Position numbers and translations under genes: made by a program. 64,000 nt of DNA from Auanema rhodensis (lineage: Eukaryota; Nematoda; Chromadorea; Rhabditida; Rhabditidae), in the NCBI GenBank assembly GCA_964057225.1, contig OZ059900.1:22397638-22461637 (forward strand). The letters run 5' to 3'. Within the stretch, counting starts at the first letter, position 1, and each line of letters opens with the position of its first letter. Below the pieces are notes generated by a model. The model ran no database searches. It was not told the DNA's origin and worked only from the letters and a program-made list of their open reading frames with translations. Of this stretch, positions 53,321-64,000 are shown in pieces.

Positions 53321-56300
53321 AATATTGATTAAATCGATTTTTGTTCATATGAGTCGTCAAATGCAACGAATTTCAGCGTGTTACATACTAAAATGAAGCA
53401 TTTTACATGCTGAACACTAGAAAAATACAAAAACACAGTATTTCCCATGAGAAATATTTTATTATGCTGGAAAACCACTTTTTGGAAATTTCGCTGTAAA
53501 CAAGGTTTTGACTTACGATTTCATGTGTTCAAACTCATGCAATGTCAATGAAACCTAGCTCAAAACTGTTCCTACAACGTCTAGTTCCACTTTCACGACA
53601 AAAAAACAGGGGTTAGAAAATTAAGGAAATTAGCATATTCTGAGGGCACGACCTTTATGGCTAATATTGATTAAATCGATTTTTGTTCATATGAGTCGTC
53701 AAATGCAACGAATTTCAGCGTGTTACATACTAAAGTGAAGCATTTTACATGCTGAACACTATAAAAATACAAAAACACAGTATTTCCCATGAGAAATATT
53801 TTATTATGCTGGAAAACCAGTTTTTGGAAATTTCGCTGTAAACAAGGTTTTGACTTACGATTTCATGTGTTCAAACTCATGCAATGTCAATGAAACCTAG
53901 CTCAAAACTGTTCGTACAACGTCTAGTTCCACTTTCACGACAAAAAAACAGGGGTTAGAAAATTTAGGAAATTAGCATATTCTGAGGGCACGCCCCTTAT
54001 GGCTAATATTGATTAAATCGATTTTTGTTCATATGAGTCGTCAAATGCAACGAATTTCAGCGTGTTACATACTAAAATGAAGTATTTTACATGCTGAACA
54101 CTAGAAAAATACAAAAACACAGTATTTCCCATAAGAAATATTTTATTATGCTGGAAAACCAGTTTTTGGAAATTTCGCTGTAAACAAGGTTTTGACTTAC
54201 GATTTCATGTGTTCAAACTCATGCAATGTCAATGAAACCTAGCTCAAAATTGTTCGTACAACGTCTAGTTCCACTTTCACGACAAAAAAACAGGGGTTAG
54301 AAAATTAAGGAAATTAGCATATTCTGAGGGCACGCCCCTTATGGCTAATATTGATTAAATCGATTTTTGTTCATATGAGTCGTCAAATGCAACGAATTTC
54401 AGCGTGTTACATACTGAAATGAAGCATTTTACATGCTGAACACTAGAAAAATACAAAAACACAGTTTTTCCCATGAGAAATATTTTATTATGCTGGAAAA
54501 CCAGTTTTTGGAAATTTCGCTGTAAACAAGGTTTTGACTTACGATTTCATGTGTTCAAACTCATGCAATGTCAATGAAACCTAGCTCAAAACTGTTCGTA
54601 CAACGTCTAGTTCCACTTTCACGACAAAAAAACAGGGGTTAGAAAATTTAGGAAATTAGCATATTCTGAGGGCACGCCCCTTATGGCTAATATTGATTAA
54701 ATCGATTTTTGTTCATATGAGTCGTCAAATGCAACGAATTTCAGCGTGTTACATACTAAAATGAAGTATTTTACATGCTGAACACTAGAAAAATACAAAA
54801 ACACAGTATTTCCCATAAGAAATATTTTATTATGCTGGAAAACCAGTTTTTGGAAATTTCGCTGTAAACAAGGTTTTGACTTACGATTTCATGTGTTCAA
54901 ACTCATGCAATGTCAATGAAACCTTGCTCAAAATTGTTCCTACAACGTCTAGTTACACTTTCACGACAAAAAAACAGGGGTTAGAAAATTAAGGAAATTA
55001 GCATATTCTGAGGGCACGCCCCTTATGGCTAATATTGATTAAATCGATTTTTGTGCATATGAGTCGTCAAATGCAACGAATTTCAGCGTGTTACATACTA
55101 AAAAGAAGTATTTTACATGCTGAACACTAGAAAAATACAAAAACACAGTATTTCCCATGAGAAATATTTTATTATGCTGGAAAACCAGTTTTTGGAAATT
55201 TCGCTGTAAACAAGGTTTTGACTTACGATTTCATGTGTTCAAACTCATGCAATGTCAATGAAACCTAGCTCAAAATTGTTCGTACAACGTCTAGTTCCAC
55301 TTTCACGACAAAAAAACAGGGGTTAGAAAATTAAGGAAATTAGCATATTCTGAGGGCACGCCCCTTATGGCTAATATTGATTAAATCGATTTTTGTTCAT
55401 ATGAGTCGTCAAATGCAACGAATTTCAGCGTGTTACACACTAAAATGAAGCATTTTACATGCTGAACACTAGAAAAATACAAAAACACAGTATTTCCCAT
55501 GAGAAATATTTTATTATACTGGAAACCAGTTTTTGGAATTTTCGCTGTAAACAAGGTTTTGACTTACGATTTCATGTGTTCAAACTCATGCAATGTCAAT
55601 GAAACCTAGCTCAAAATTGTTCCTACAACGTCTAGTTCCACTTTCACGACAAAAAAACAGGGGTTAGAAATTTTAGGAAATTAGCATATTCTGAGGGCAC
55701 GCCCCTTATGGCTAATATTGATTAAATCGATTTTTGTTCATATGAGTCGTCAAATGCAACGAATTTCAGCGTGTTACACACTAAAATGAAGCATTTTACA
55801 TGCTGAACACTAGAAAAATACAAAAACACAGTTTTTCCCATGAGAAATATTTTATTATGCTGGAAAACCAGTTTTTGGAAATTTCGCTGTAAACAAGGTT
55901 TTGACTTACGATTTCATGTGTTCAAACTCATGCAATGTCAATGAAACCTAGCTCAAAATTGTTCGTACAACGTCTAGTTCCACTTTCACGACAAAAAAAC
56001 AGGGGTTAGAAAATTTAGGAAATTAGCATATTCTGAGGGCACGCCCCTTATGGCTAATATTGATTAAATCGATTTTTGTTCATATGAGTCGTCAAATGCA
56101 ACGAATTTCATCGTGTTACATACTAAAATGAAGTATTTTACATGCTGAACACTAGAAAAATACAAAAACACAGTATTTCCCATGAGAAATATTTTATTAT
56201 GCTGGAAAACCAGTTTTTGGAAGTTTCGCTGTAAACAAGGTTTTGACTTACGATTTCATGTGTTCAAACTCATGCAATGTCAATGAAACCTAGCTCAAAA

Positions 56301-56739
56301 TTGTTCCTACAACGTCTAATTCCACTTTCACGACAAAAAAACAGGGGTTAGAAAATTAAGGAAATTAGCATATTCTGAGGGCACGCCCCTTATGGCTAAT
56401 ATTGATTAAATCGATTTTTGTTCATATGAGTCGTCAAATGCAACGAATTTCAGCGTGTTACATACTAAAATGAAGCATTTTACATGCTGAACACTAGAAA
56501 AATACAAAAACACAGTATTTCCCATGAGAAATATTTTATTATGCTGGAAAACCAGTTTTTGGAAATTTCGCTGTAAACAAGGTTTTGACTTACGATTTCA
56601 TGTGTTCAAACTCATGCAATGAAAATGAAACCTAGCTCAAAATTGTTCCTACAACGTCTAGTTCCACTTTCACGACAACAAAACAGGGGTTAGAAAATTA
56701 AGGAAATTAGCATATTCTGAGGGCACGCCCCTTATGGCT
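53321..56739. repeat. 10-monomer HOR, expanded copy 2
   Basis: Units 157-164 (53321, 53663, 54005, 54347, 54689, 55031, 55373, 55714) match units 148-155 at 3077 bp, and unit 166 (56398) matches unit 156. Unit 165 (56056) is inserted between them. It has TTTCATCGTG, GTATTTTAC, GGAAGTTTCG and CTAATTCC. Paired markers are 50401/53478, 50654/53731, 51054/54131, 51978/55055 and 52441/55518. Unit 162 has a private CTAAAAAGAAG (near 55100), and unit 164 ends AAATTTAGG where unit 155 ends AAATTAAGG. Confidence 0.87.
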
Positions 56740-58445
56740 AATATTGATTAAATCGATTTTTGTTCATATGAGTCGTCAAATGCAACGAATTTCAGCCTGT
56801 TACATACTAAAATGAAGCATTTCACATGCTGAACACTAGAAAAATACAAAAACACAGTATTTCCCATGAGAAATATTTTATTATGCTGGAAAACCAGTTT
56901 TTGGAAAGTTCGCTGTAAACAAGGTTTTGACTTACGATTTCATGTGTTCAAACTCATGCAATGTCAATGAAACCTAGCTCAAAATTGTTCGTACAACGTC
57001 TAGTTCCACTTTCACGACAAAAAAACAGGGGTTAGAAAATTAAGGAAATTAGCATATTCTGAGGGCACGCCCCTTATGGCTAATATTGATTAAATCGATT
57101 TTTGTTCATATGAGTCGTCAAATGCAATTAATTTCAGCGTGTTACATACTAAAATGAAGCATTTTACATGCTGAACACTAAAAAAATACAAAAACACAGT
57201 ATTTCCCATGAGAAATATTTTATTATGCTGGAAAACGAGTTTTTGGAAATTTCGCTGTAAACAAGGTTTTGACTTACGATTTCATGTGTTCAAACTCATG
57301 CAATGTCAATGAAACCTAGCTCAAAATTGTTCCTACAACGTCTAGTTCCACTTTCACGACAAAAAAACAGGGGTTAGACAATTAAGGAAATTAGCATATT
57401 CTGAGGGCACGCCCCTTATGGCTAATATTGATTAAATCGATTTTTGTTCATATGAGTCGTCAAATGCAACGAATTTCAGCGTGTTACATACTTAAATGAA
57501 GCATTTTACATGCTGAACACTAGAAAAATACAAAAACACAGTATTTCCCATGAGAAATATTTTATTATACTGGAAACCAGTTTTTGGAATTTTCGCTGTA
57601 AACAAGGTTTTGACTTACGATTTCATGTGTTCAAACTCATGCAATGTCAATGAAACCTAGCTCAAAACTGTTCGTACAACGTCTAGTTCCACTTTCACGA
57701 CAAAAAAACAGGGGTTAGAAAATTTAGGAAATTAGCATATTCTGAGGGCACGCCCCTTATGGCTAATATTGATTAAATCGATTTTTGTTCATATGAGTCG
57801 TCAAATGCAACGAATTTCAGCGTGTTACATACTAAAATGAAGTATTTTACATGCTGAACACTAGAAAAGTACAAAAACACAGTATTTCCCATAAGAAATA
57901 TTTTATTATACTGGAAACCAGTTTTTGGAATTTTCGCTGTAAACAAGGTTTTGACTTACGATTTCATGTGTTCAAACTCATGCAATGTCAATGAAACCTA
58001 GCTCAAAATTGTTCGTACAACGTCTAGTTCCACTTTCACGACAAAAAAACAGGGGTTAGAAAATTAAGGAAATTAGCATATTCTGAGGGCACGCCCCTTA
58101 TGGCTAATATTGATTAAATCGATTTTTGTTCATATGAGTCGTCAAATGCAATTAATTTCAGCGTGTTACATACTTAAATGAAGCATTTTACATGCTGAAC
58201 ACTAGAAAAATACAAAAACACAGTATTTCCCATGAGAAATATTTTATTATACTGGAAACCAGTTTTTGGAATTTTCGCTGTAAACAAGGTTTTGACTTAC
58301 GATTTCATGTGTTCAAACTCATGCAATGTCAATGAAACCTAGCTCAAAACTGTTCGTACAACGTCTAGTTCCACTTTCACGACAAAAAAACAGGGGTTAG
58401 AAAATTTAGGAAATTAGCATATTCTGAGGGCACGCCCCTTATGGC
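56740..58445. repeat. Units 167-171, mosaic monomers
   Basis: Units start at 56740, 57082, 57424, 57765 and 58106. Unit 167 has CAGCCTG and GGAAAGTTC. Unit 168 has ATGCAATTAATTT, GGAAAACGAG and TTAGACAATT. Unit 169 has ACTTAAATG, ATACTGGAAACC and AAAACTG. Unit 170 joins a CCATAAG left part (as in unit 150) to the ATACTGGAAACC right part. Unit 171 joins the ATTAATTT start of unit 168 to the rest of unit 169. Each looks recombined from its neighbours. Confidence 0.75.
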
Positions 58446-60446
58446 TAATATTGATTAAATCGATTTTTGTTCATATGAGTCGTCAAATGAAACGAATTTC
58501 AGGGTGTTACATACTAAAATGAAGCATTTTACATGCTGAACACTATAAAAATACAAAAACTTAGTATTTCCCATGAGAAATATTTTATTATGCTGGAAAA
58601 CCAGTTTTTGGAAAGTTCGCTGTAAACAAGGTTTTGACTTACGATTTCATGTGTTCAAACTCATGCAATGTCAATGAAACCTAGCTCAAAATTGTTCCTA
58701 CAACGTCTTATTCCACTTTCACGACAAAAAAACAGGGGTTAGAAAATTAAGGAAATTAGCATATTCTGAGGGCACGCCCCTTATGGCTAATATTGATTAA
58801 ATCGATTTTTGTTCATATGAGTCGTCAAATGCAACGAATTTCAGCGTGTTACATACTAAAATGAAGTATTTTACATGCTGAACACTAGAAAAATACAAAA
58901 ACACAGTATTTCCCATGAGAAATATTTTATTATGCTGGAAAACCAGTTTTTGGAAATTTCGCTGTAAACAAGGTTTTGACTTACGATTTCATGTGTTCAA
59001 ACTCATGCAATGTCAATGAAACCTAGCTCAAAATTGTTCCTACAACGTCTAGTTCCACTTTCACGACAAAAAACAGGGGTTAGAAAATTAAGGAAATTAG
59101 CATATTCTGAGGGCACGCCCCTTATGGCTAATATTGATTAAATCGATTTTTGTTCATATGAGTCGTCAAATGCAACGAATTTCAGCGTGTTACATACTAA
59201 AATGAAGCATTTTACATGCTGAACACTAGAAAAATACAAAAACACAGTATTTCCCATGAGAAATATTTTATTATGCTGGAAAACCACTTTTTGGAAATTT
59301 CGCTGTAAACAAGGTTTTGACTTACGATTTCATGTGTTCAAACTCATGCAATGTCAATGAAACCTAGCTCAAAACTGTTCCTACAACGTCTAGTTCCACT
59401 TTCACGACAAAAAAACAGGGGTTAGAAAATTAAGGAAATTAGCATATTCTGAGGGCACGACCTTTATGGCTAATATTGATTAAATCGATTTTTGTTCATA
59501 TGAGTCGTCAAATGCAACGAATTTCAGCGTGTTACATACTAAAGTGAAGCATTTTACATGCTGAACACTATAAAAATACAAAAACACAGTATTTCCCATG
59601 AGAAATATTTTATTATGCTGGAAAACCAGTTTTTGGAAATTTCGCTGTAAACAAGGTTTTGACTTACGATTTCATGTGTTCAAACTCATGCAATGTCAAT
59701 GAAACCTAGCTCAAAACTGTTCGTACAACGTCTAGTTCCACTTTCACGACAAAAAAACAGGGGTTAGAAAATTTAGGAAATTAGCATATTCTGAGGGCAC
59801 GCCCCTTATGGCTAATATTGATTAAATCGATTTTTGTTCATATGAGTCGTCAAATGCAACGAATTTCAGCGTGTTACATACTAAAATGAAGTATTTTACA
59901 TGCTGAACACTAGAAAAATACAAAAACACAGTATTTCCCATAAGAAATATTTTATTATGCTGGAAAACCAGTTTTTGGAAATTTCGCTGTAAACAAGGTT
60001 TTGACTTACGATTTCATGTGTTCAAACTCATGCAATGTCAATGAAACCTAGCTCAAAATTGTTCGTACAACGTCTAGTTCCACTTTCACGACAAAAAAAC
60101 AGGGGTTAGAAAATTAAGGAAATTAGCATATTCTGAGGGCACGCCCCTTATGGCTAATATTGATTAAATCGATTTTTGTTCATATGAGTCGTCAAATGCA
60201 ACGAATTTCAGCGTGTTACATACTGAAATGAAGCATTTTACATGCTGAACACTAGAAAAATACAAAAACACAGTTTTTCCCATGAGAAATATTTTATTAT
60301 GCTGGAAAACCAGTTTTTGGAAATTTCGCTGTAAACAAGGTTTTGACTTACGATTTCATGTGTTCAAACTCATGCAATGTCAATGAAACCTAGCTCAAAA
60401 CTGTTCGTACAACGTCTAGTTCCACTTTCACGACAAAAAAACAGGG
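58446..60446. repeat. 2001-bp tandem duplication, copy 1
   Basis: This runs from TAATATTG at 58446 to ACAGGG ending 60446 and holds units 172-177. Unit 172 has ATGAAACG, CAGGGTG, AAAACTTAG and CTTATTCC, as in units 74 and 99. Unit 173 matches unit 147. Units 174-177 match units 148-151 and 157-160. It is not a whole number of units: the last one stops after CAGGG, 50 bp short. Confidence 0.9.
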
Positions 60447-60447
60447 T
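60156..60447. repeat. Truncated 292-bp monomer (unit 177)
   Basis: ACAGGG at 60441-60446 runs straight into TAATATTG at 60447. The 50 bp that normally lie between (from GTTAGAAAA to CTTATGGC) are absent, including the GC-rich dyad. The junction has no matching base on the two sides, so it looks blunt. It is the only large size change among the 187 units, and it coincides with the boundary between two 2001-bp copies. Confidence 0.92.
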
Positions 60448-62447
60448 AATATTGATTAAATCGATTTTTGTTCATATGAGTCGTCAAATGAAACGAATTT
60501 CAGGGTGTTACATACTAAAATGAAGCATTTTACATGCTGAACACTATAAAAATACAAAAACTTAGTATTTCCCATGAGAAATATTTTATTATGCTGGAAA
60601 ACCAGTTTTTGGAAAGTTCGCTGTAAACAAGGTTTTGACTTACGATTTCATGTGTTCAAACTCATGCAATGTCAATGAAACCTAGCTCAAAATTGTTCCT
60701 ACAACGTCTTATTCCACTTTCACGACAAAAAAACAGGGGTTAGAAAATTAAGGAAATTAGCATATTCTGAGGGCACGCCCCTTATGGCTAATATTGATTA
60801 AATCGATTTTTGTTCATATGAGTCGTCAAATGCAACGAATTTCAGCGTGTTACATACTAAAATGAAGTATTTTACATGCTGAACACTAGAAAAATACAAA
60901 AACACAGTATTTCCCATGAGAAATATTTTATTATGCTGGAAAACCAGTTTTTGGAAATTTCGCTGTAAACAAGGTTTTGACTTACGATTTCATGTGTTCA
61001 AACTCATGCAATGTCAATGAAACCTAGCTCAAAATTGTTCCTACAACGTCTAGTTCCACTTTCACGACAAAAAACAGGGGTTAGAAAATTAAGGAAATTA
61101 GCATATTCTGAGGGCACGCCCCTTATGGCTAATATTGATTAAATCGATTTTTGTTCATATGAGTCGTCAAATGCAACGAATTTCAGCGTGTTACATACTA
61201 AAATGAAGCATTTTACATGCTGAACACTAGAAAAATACAAAAACACAGTATTTCCCATGAGAAATATTTTATTATGCTGGAAAACCACTTTTTGGAAATT
61301 TCGCTGTAAACAAGGTTTTGACTTACGATTTCATGTGTTCAAACTCATGCAATGTCAATGAAACCTAGCTCAAAACTGTTCCTACAACGTCTAGTTCCAC
61401 TTTCACGACAAAAAAACAGGGGTTAGAAAATTAAGGAAATTAGCATATTCTGAGGGCACGACCTTTATGGCTAATATTGATTAAATCGATTTTTGTTCAT
61501 ATGAGTCGTCAAATGCAACGAATTTCAGCGTGTTACATACTAAAGTGAAGCATTTTACATGCTGAACACTATAAAAATACAAAAACACAGTATTTCCCAT
61601 GAGAAATATTTTATTATGCTGGAAAACCAGTTTTTGGAAATTTCGCTGTAAACAAGGTTTTGACTTACGATTTCATGTGTTCAAACTCATGCAATGTCAA
61701 TGAAACCTAGCTCAAAACTGTTCGTACAACGTCTAGTTCCACTTTCACGACAAAAAAACAGGGGTTAGAAAATTTAGGAAATTAGCATATTCTGAGGGCA
61801 CGCCCCTTATGGCTAATATTGATTAAATCGATTTTTGTTCATATGAGTCGTCAAATGCAACGAATTTCAGCGTGTTACATACTAAAATGAAGTATTTTAC
61901 ATGCTGAACACTAGAAAAATACAAAAACACAGTATTTCCCATAAGAAATATTTTATTATGCTGGAAAACCAGTTTTTGGAAATTTCGCTGTAAACAAGGT
62001 TTTGACTTACGATTTCATGTGTTCAAACTCATGCAATGTCAATGAAACCTAGCTCAAAATTGTTCGTACAACGTCTAGTTCCACTTTCACGACAAAAAAA
62101 CAGGGGTTAGAAAATTAAGGAAATTAGCATATTCTGAGGGCACGCCCCTTATGGCTAATATTGATTAAATCGATTTTTGTTCATATGAGTCGTCAAATGC
62201 AACGAATTTCAGCGTGTTACATACTGAAATGAAGCATTTTACATGCTGAACACTAGAAAAATACAAAAACACAGTTTTTCCCATGAGAAATATTTTATTA
62301 TGCTGGAAAACCAGTTTTTGGAAATTTCGCTGTAAACAAGGTTTTGACTTACGATTTCATGTGTTCAAACTCATGCAATGTCAATGAAACCTAGCTCAAA
62401 ACTGTTCGTACAACGTCTAGTTCCACTTTCACGACAAAAAAACAGGG
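60447..62447. repeat. 2001-bp tandem duplication, copy 2
   Basis: Units 178-183 (starts 60448, 60790, 61131, 61473, 61815, 62157) repeat copy 1 with no difference seen; markers 59287/61288 and 60441/62442 are 2001 bp apart. After 62447 the sequence continues normally (GTTAGAAAATTAAGG), so unit 183 is complete. That end (AATTAAGG) matches unit 162 rather than unit 151 or 160 (AATTTAGG), so a switch to another template lies at or near the duplication end. Confidence 0.9.
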
Positions 62448-62498
62448 GTTAGAAAATTAAGGAAATTAGCATATTCTGAGGGCACGCCCCTTATGGCT

Positions 62499-64000
62499 AA
62501 TATTGATTAAATCGATTTTTGTTCATATGAGTCGTCAAATGCAACGAATTTCAGCGTGTTACACACTAAAATGAAGCATTTTACATGCTGAACACTAGAA
62601 AAATACAAAAACACAGTATTTCCCATGAGAAATATTTTATTATACTGGAAACCAGTTTTTGGAATTTTCGCTGTAAACAAGGTTTTGACTTACGATTTCA
62701 TGTGTTCAAACTCATGCAATGTCAATGAAACCTAGCTCAAAATTGTTCCTACAACGTCTAGTTCCACTTTCACGACAAAAAAACAGGGGTTAGAAATTTT
62801 AGGAAATTAGCATATTCTGAGGGCACGCCCCTTATGGCTAATATTGATTAAATCGATTTTTGTTCATATGAGTCGTCAAATGCAACGAATTTCAGCGTGT
62901 TACACACTAAAATGAAGCATTTTACATGCTGAACACTAGAAAAATACAAAAACACAGTTTTTCCCATGAGAAATATTTTATTATGCTGGAAAACCAGTTT
63001 TTGGAAATTTCGCTGTAAACAAGGTTTTGACTTACGATTTCATGTGTTCAAACTCATGCAATGTCAATGAAACCTAGCTCAAAATTGTTCGTACAACGTC
63101 TAGTTCCACTTTCACGACAAAAAAACAGGGGTTAGAAAATTTAGGAAATTAGCATATTCTGAGGGCACGCCCCTTATGGCTAATATTGATTAAATCGATT
63201 TTTGTTCATATGAGTCGTCAAATGCAACGAATTTCATCGTGTTACATACTAAAATGAAGTATTTTACATGCTGAACACTAGAAAAATACAAAAACACAGT
63301 ATTTCCCATGAGAAATATTTTATTATGCTGGAAAACCAGTTTTTGGAAGTTTCGCTGTAAACAAGGTTTTGACTTACGATTTCATGTGTTCAAACTCATG
63401 CAATGTCAATGAAACCTAGCTCAAAATTGTTCCTACAACGTCTAATTCCACTTTCACGACAAAAAAACAGGGGTTAGAAAATTAAGGAAATTAGCATATT
63501 CTGAGGGCACGCCCCTTATGGCTAATATTGATTAAATCGATTTTTGTTCATATGAGTCGTCAAATGCAACGAATTTCAGCGTGTTACATACTAAAATGAA
63601 GCATTTTACATGCTGAACACTAGAAAAATACAAAAACACAGTATTTCCCATGAGAAATATTTTATTATGCTGGAAAACCAGTTTTTGGAAATTTCGCTGT
63701 AAACAAGGTTTTGACTTACGATTTCATGTGTTCAAACTCATGCAATGAAAATGAAACCTAGCTCAAAATTGTTCCTACAACGTCTAGTTCCACTTTCACG
63801 ACAACAAAACAGGGGTTAGAAAATTAAGGAAATTAGCATATTCTGAGGGCACGCCCCTTATGGCTAATATTGATTAAATCGATTTTTGTTCATATGAGTC
63901 GTCAAATGCAACGAATTTCAGCCTGTTACATACTAAAATGAAGCATTTCACATGCTGAACACTAGAAAAATACAAAAACACAGTATTTCCCATGAGAAAT
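62499..64000. repeat. Recurrence of 55373-56874, cut by window end
   Basis: Units 184-188 (62499, 62840, 63182, 63524, 63866) match units 163-167 at an offset of 7126 bp. Shared markers are TACACACTA with ATACTGG, CAGTTTTTCCC, TTTCATCGTG with GGAAGTTTCG, AATGAAAATG with ACAACAAAAC, and CAGCCTG (56795 and 63921). Relative to 53321-56739, units of the 161 and 162 types are missing just before, so units 180-187 read as a version with two monomers deleted. The last unit is partial because the window ends. Confidence 0.88.

Larger units (their letters stand above)
1..64000. repeat. 342-bp satellite DNA array, whole window
   Basis: The same unit of about 342 bp, starting at AATATTGATT after GGCT, recurs head to tail from the first base to the last. 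I placed 187 units and a partial 188th. Most are 342 bp. Many are 341 bp, two are 340 bp (starting 43069 and 45460), two are 343 bp (8891 and 47167) and one is 292 bp (60156). All lie in one orientation, with no unique DNA, transposon or gene between them. The length changes sit at a few sites: an A7 tract that becomes A6 or A8, GGAAAACC that becomes GGAAACC, a lost C in a TTCCTAC variant (near 34431), and CCTCTTATGG that becomes CCTCTATGG. Such arrays are known from centromeric and pericentromeric chromatin of eukaryotes; that location is inferred here. Confidence 0.98.

Noticed and set aside
60440-60455. Transposon or other element boundary at the truncated monomer
   Set aside because: Both sides are satellite and no terminal repeat, target-site duplication or foreign DNA is present. 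A tandem duplication with a 50-bp loss explains it.
1-64000. Protein-coding repeat (342 is divisible by three)
   Set aside because: All six frames of the reference unit contain stops that recur in register, and 341-bp and 340-bp units would shift any frame. No codon structure is seen.
1-64000. CRISPR array
   Set aside because: The whole 342-bp unit is repeated, without short constant repeats separated by unique spacers, and no cas genes are present.
1-64000. rDNA spacer, tRNA or 5S gene cluster
   Set aside because: No rRNA, tRNA or 5S-like segment can be recognised in the unit, which is AT-rich throughout.
1-64000. Known satellite family such as human alpha satellite (171 bp) or Arabidopsis CEN178
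   Set aside because: Only the length (2 x 171) recalls alpha satellite; I see no sequence resemblance to either and will not name a family or species.
1-64000. Minus-strand AATAAA as a polyadenylation signal
   Set aside because: It is present in every unit simply because TTTATT is part of the constant AT-rich core. There is no gene for it to serve.
1-64000. Telomeric or microsatellite tracts
   Set aside because: No short tandem motif longer than the A6-A8 tract occurs, and there are no telomere-type repeats.

Overview
The whole 64,000-base window is one uninterrupted tandem array of a satellite repeat with a unit of about 342 bp. I count 187 units plus a partial 188th (63866-64000), all in the same orientation and one of them truncated. 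The reference unit (1-342) is about 34% G+C. Every one of its six reading frames contains a stop, so the array cannot hold a long ORF. I see no gene, RNA gene, transposon, inversion or unique spacer. A long, head-to-tail, AT-rich satellite with higher-order structure is typical of eukaryotic centromeric or pericentromeric heterochromatin. I do not recognise the monomer and cannot name the organism. Monomer variants at CpG positions repeatedly show TpG or CpA, which hints at a CpG-methylated genome.

The array is a mosaic of higher-order repeats (HORs), meaning groups of distinguishable monomers copied as blocks. From left to right: 1-7522 has alternating 4- and 5-monomer HORs. 7523-12310 is mixed. 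12311-16412 is a 6-monomer block (2051 bp) twice. 14704-22220 is an 11-monomer block (3759 bp) twice, which includes the second 6-mer copy. 17438-34521 is a 25-monomer block (8542 bp) twice, with only three differing spots seen by eye up to about 34278. 34522-41016 is irregular, with a trimer zone at 35548-37938. 41017-48535 holds two 7-monomer copies (2391 bp each) between copies of a related four-monomer group. 48536 starts a chimeric monomer. 50244-56739 is a 9-monomer block followed by a 10-monomer version. 58446-62447 is a 2001-bp out-of-register tandem duplication that leaves one 292-bp truncated monomer. 62499-64000 repeats 55373-56874.

The nesting of 6, 11 and 25 monomers, the chimeric monomers and the identical neighbours fit repeated unequal exchange, gene conversion or replication-based amplification in one place. 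Each monomer carries three recurrent small motifs: a partial CENP-B-box-like match (7 of 9 key positions), a GC-rich dyad and a short hairpin-forming dyad. Their function is not shown by the sequence. All comparisons were made by eye, so 'identical' means no difference was noticed.
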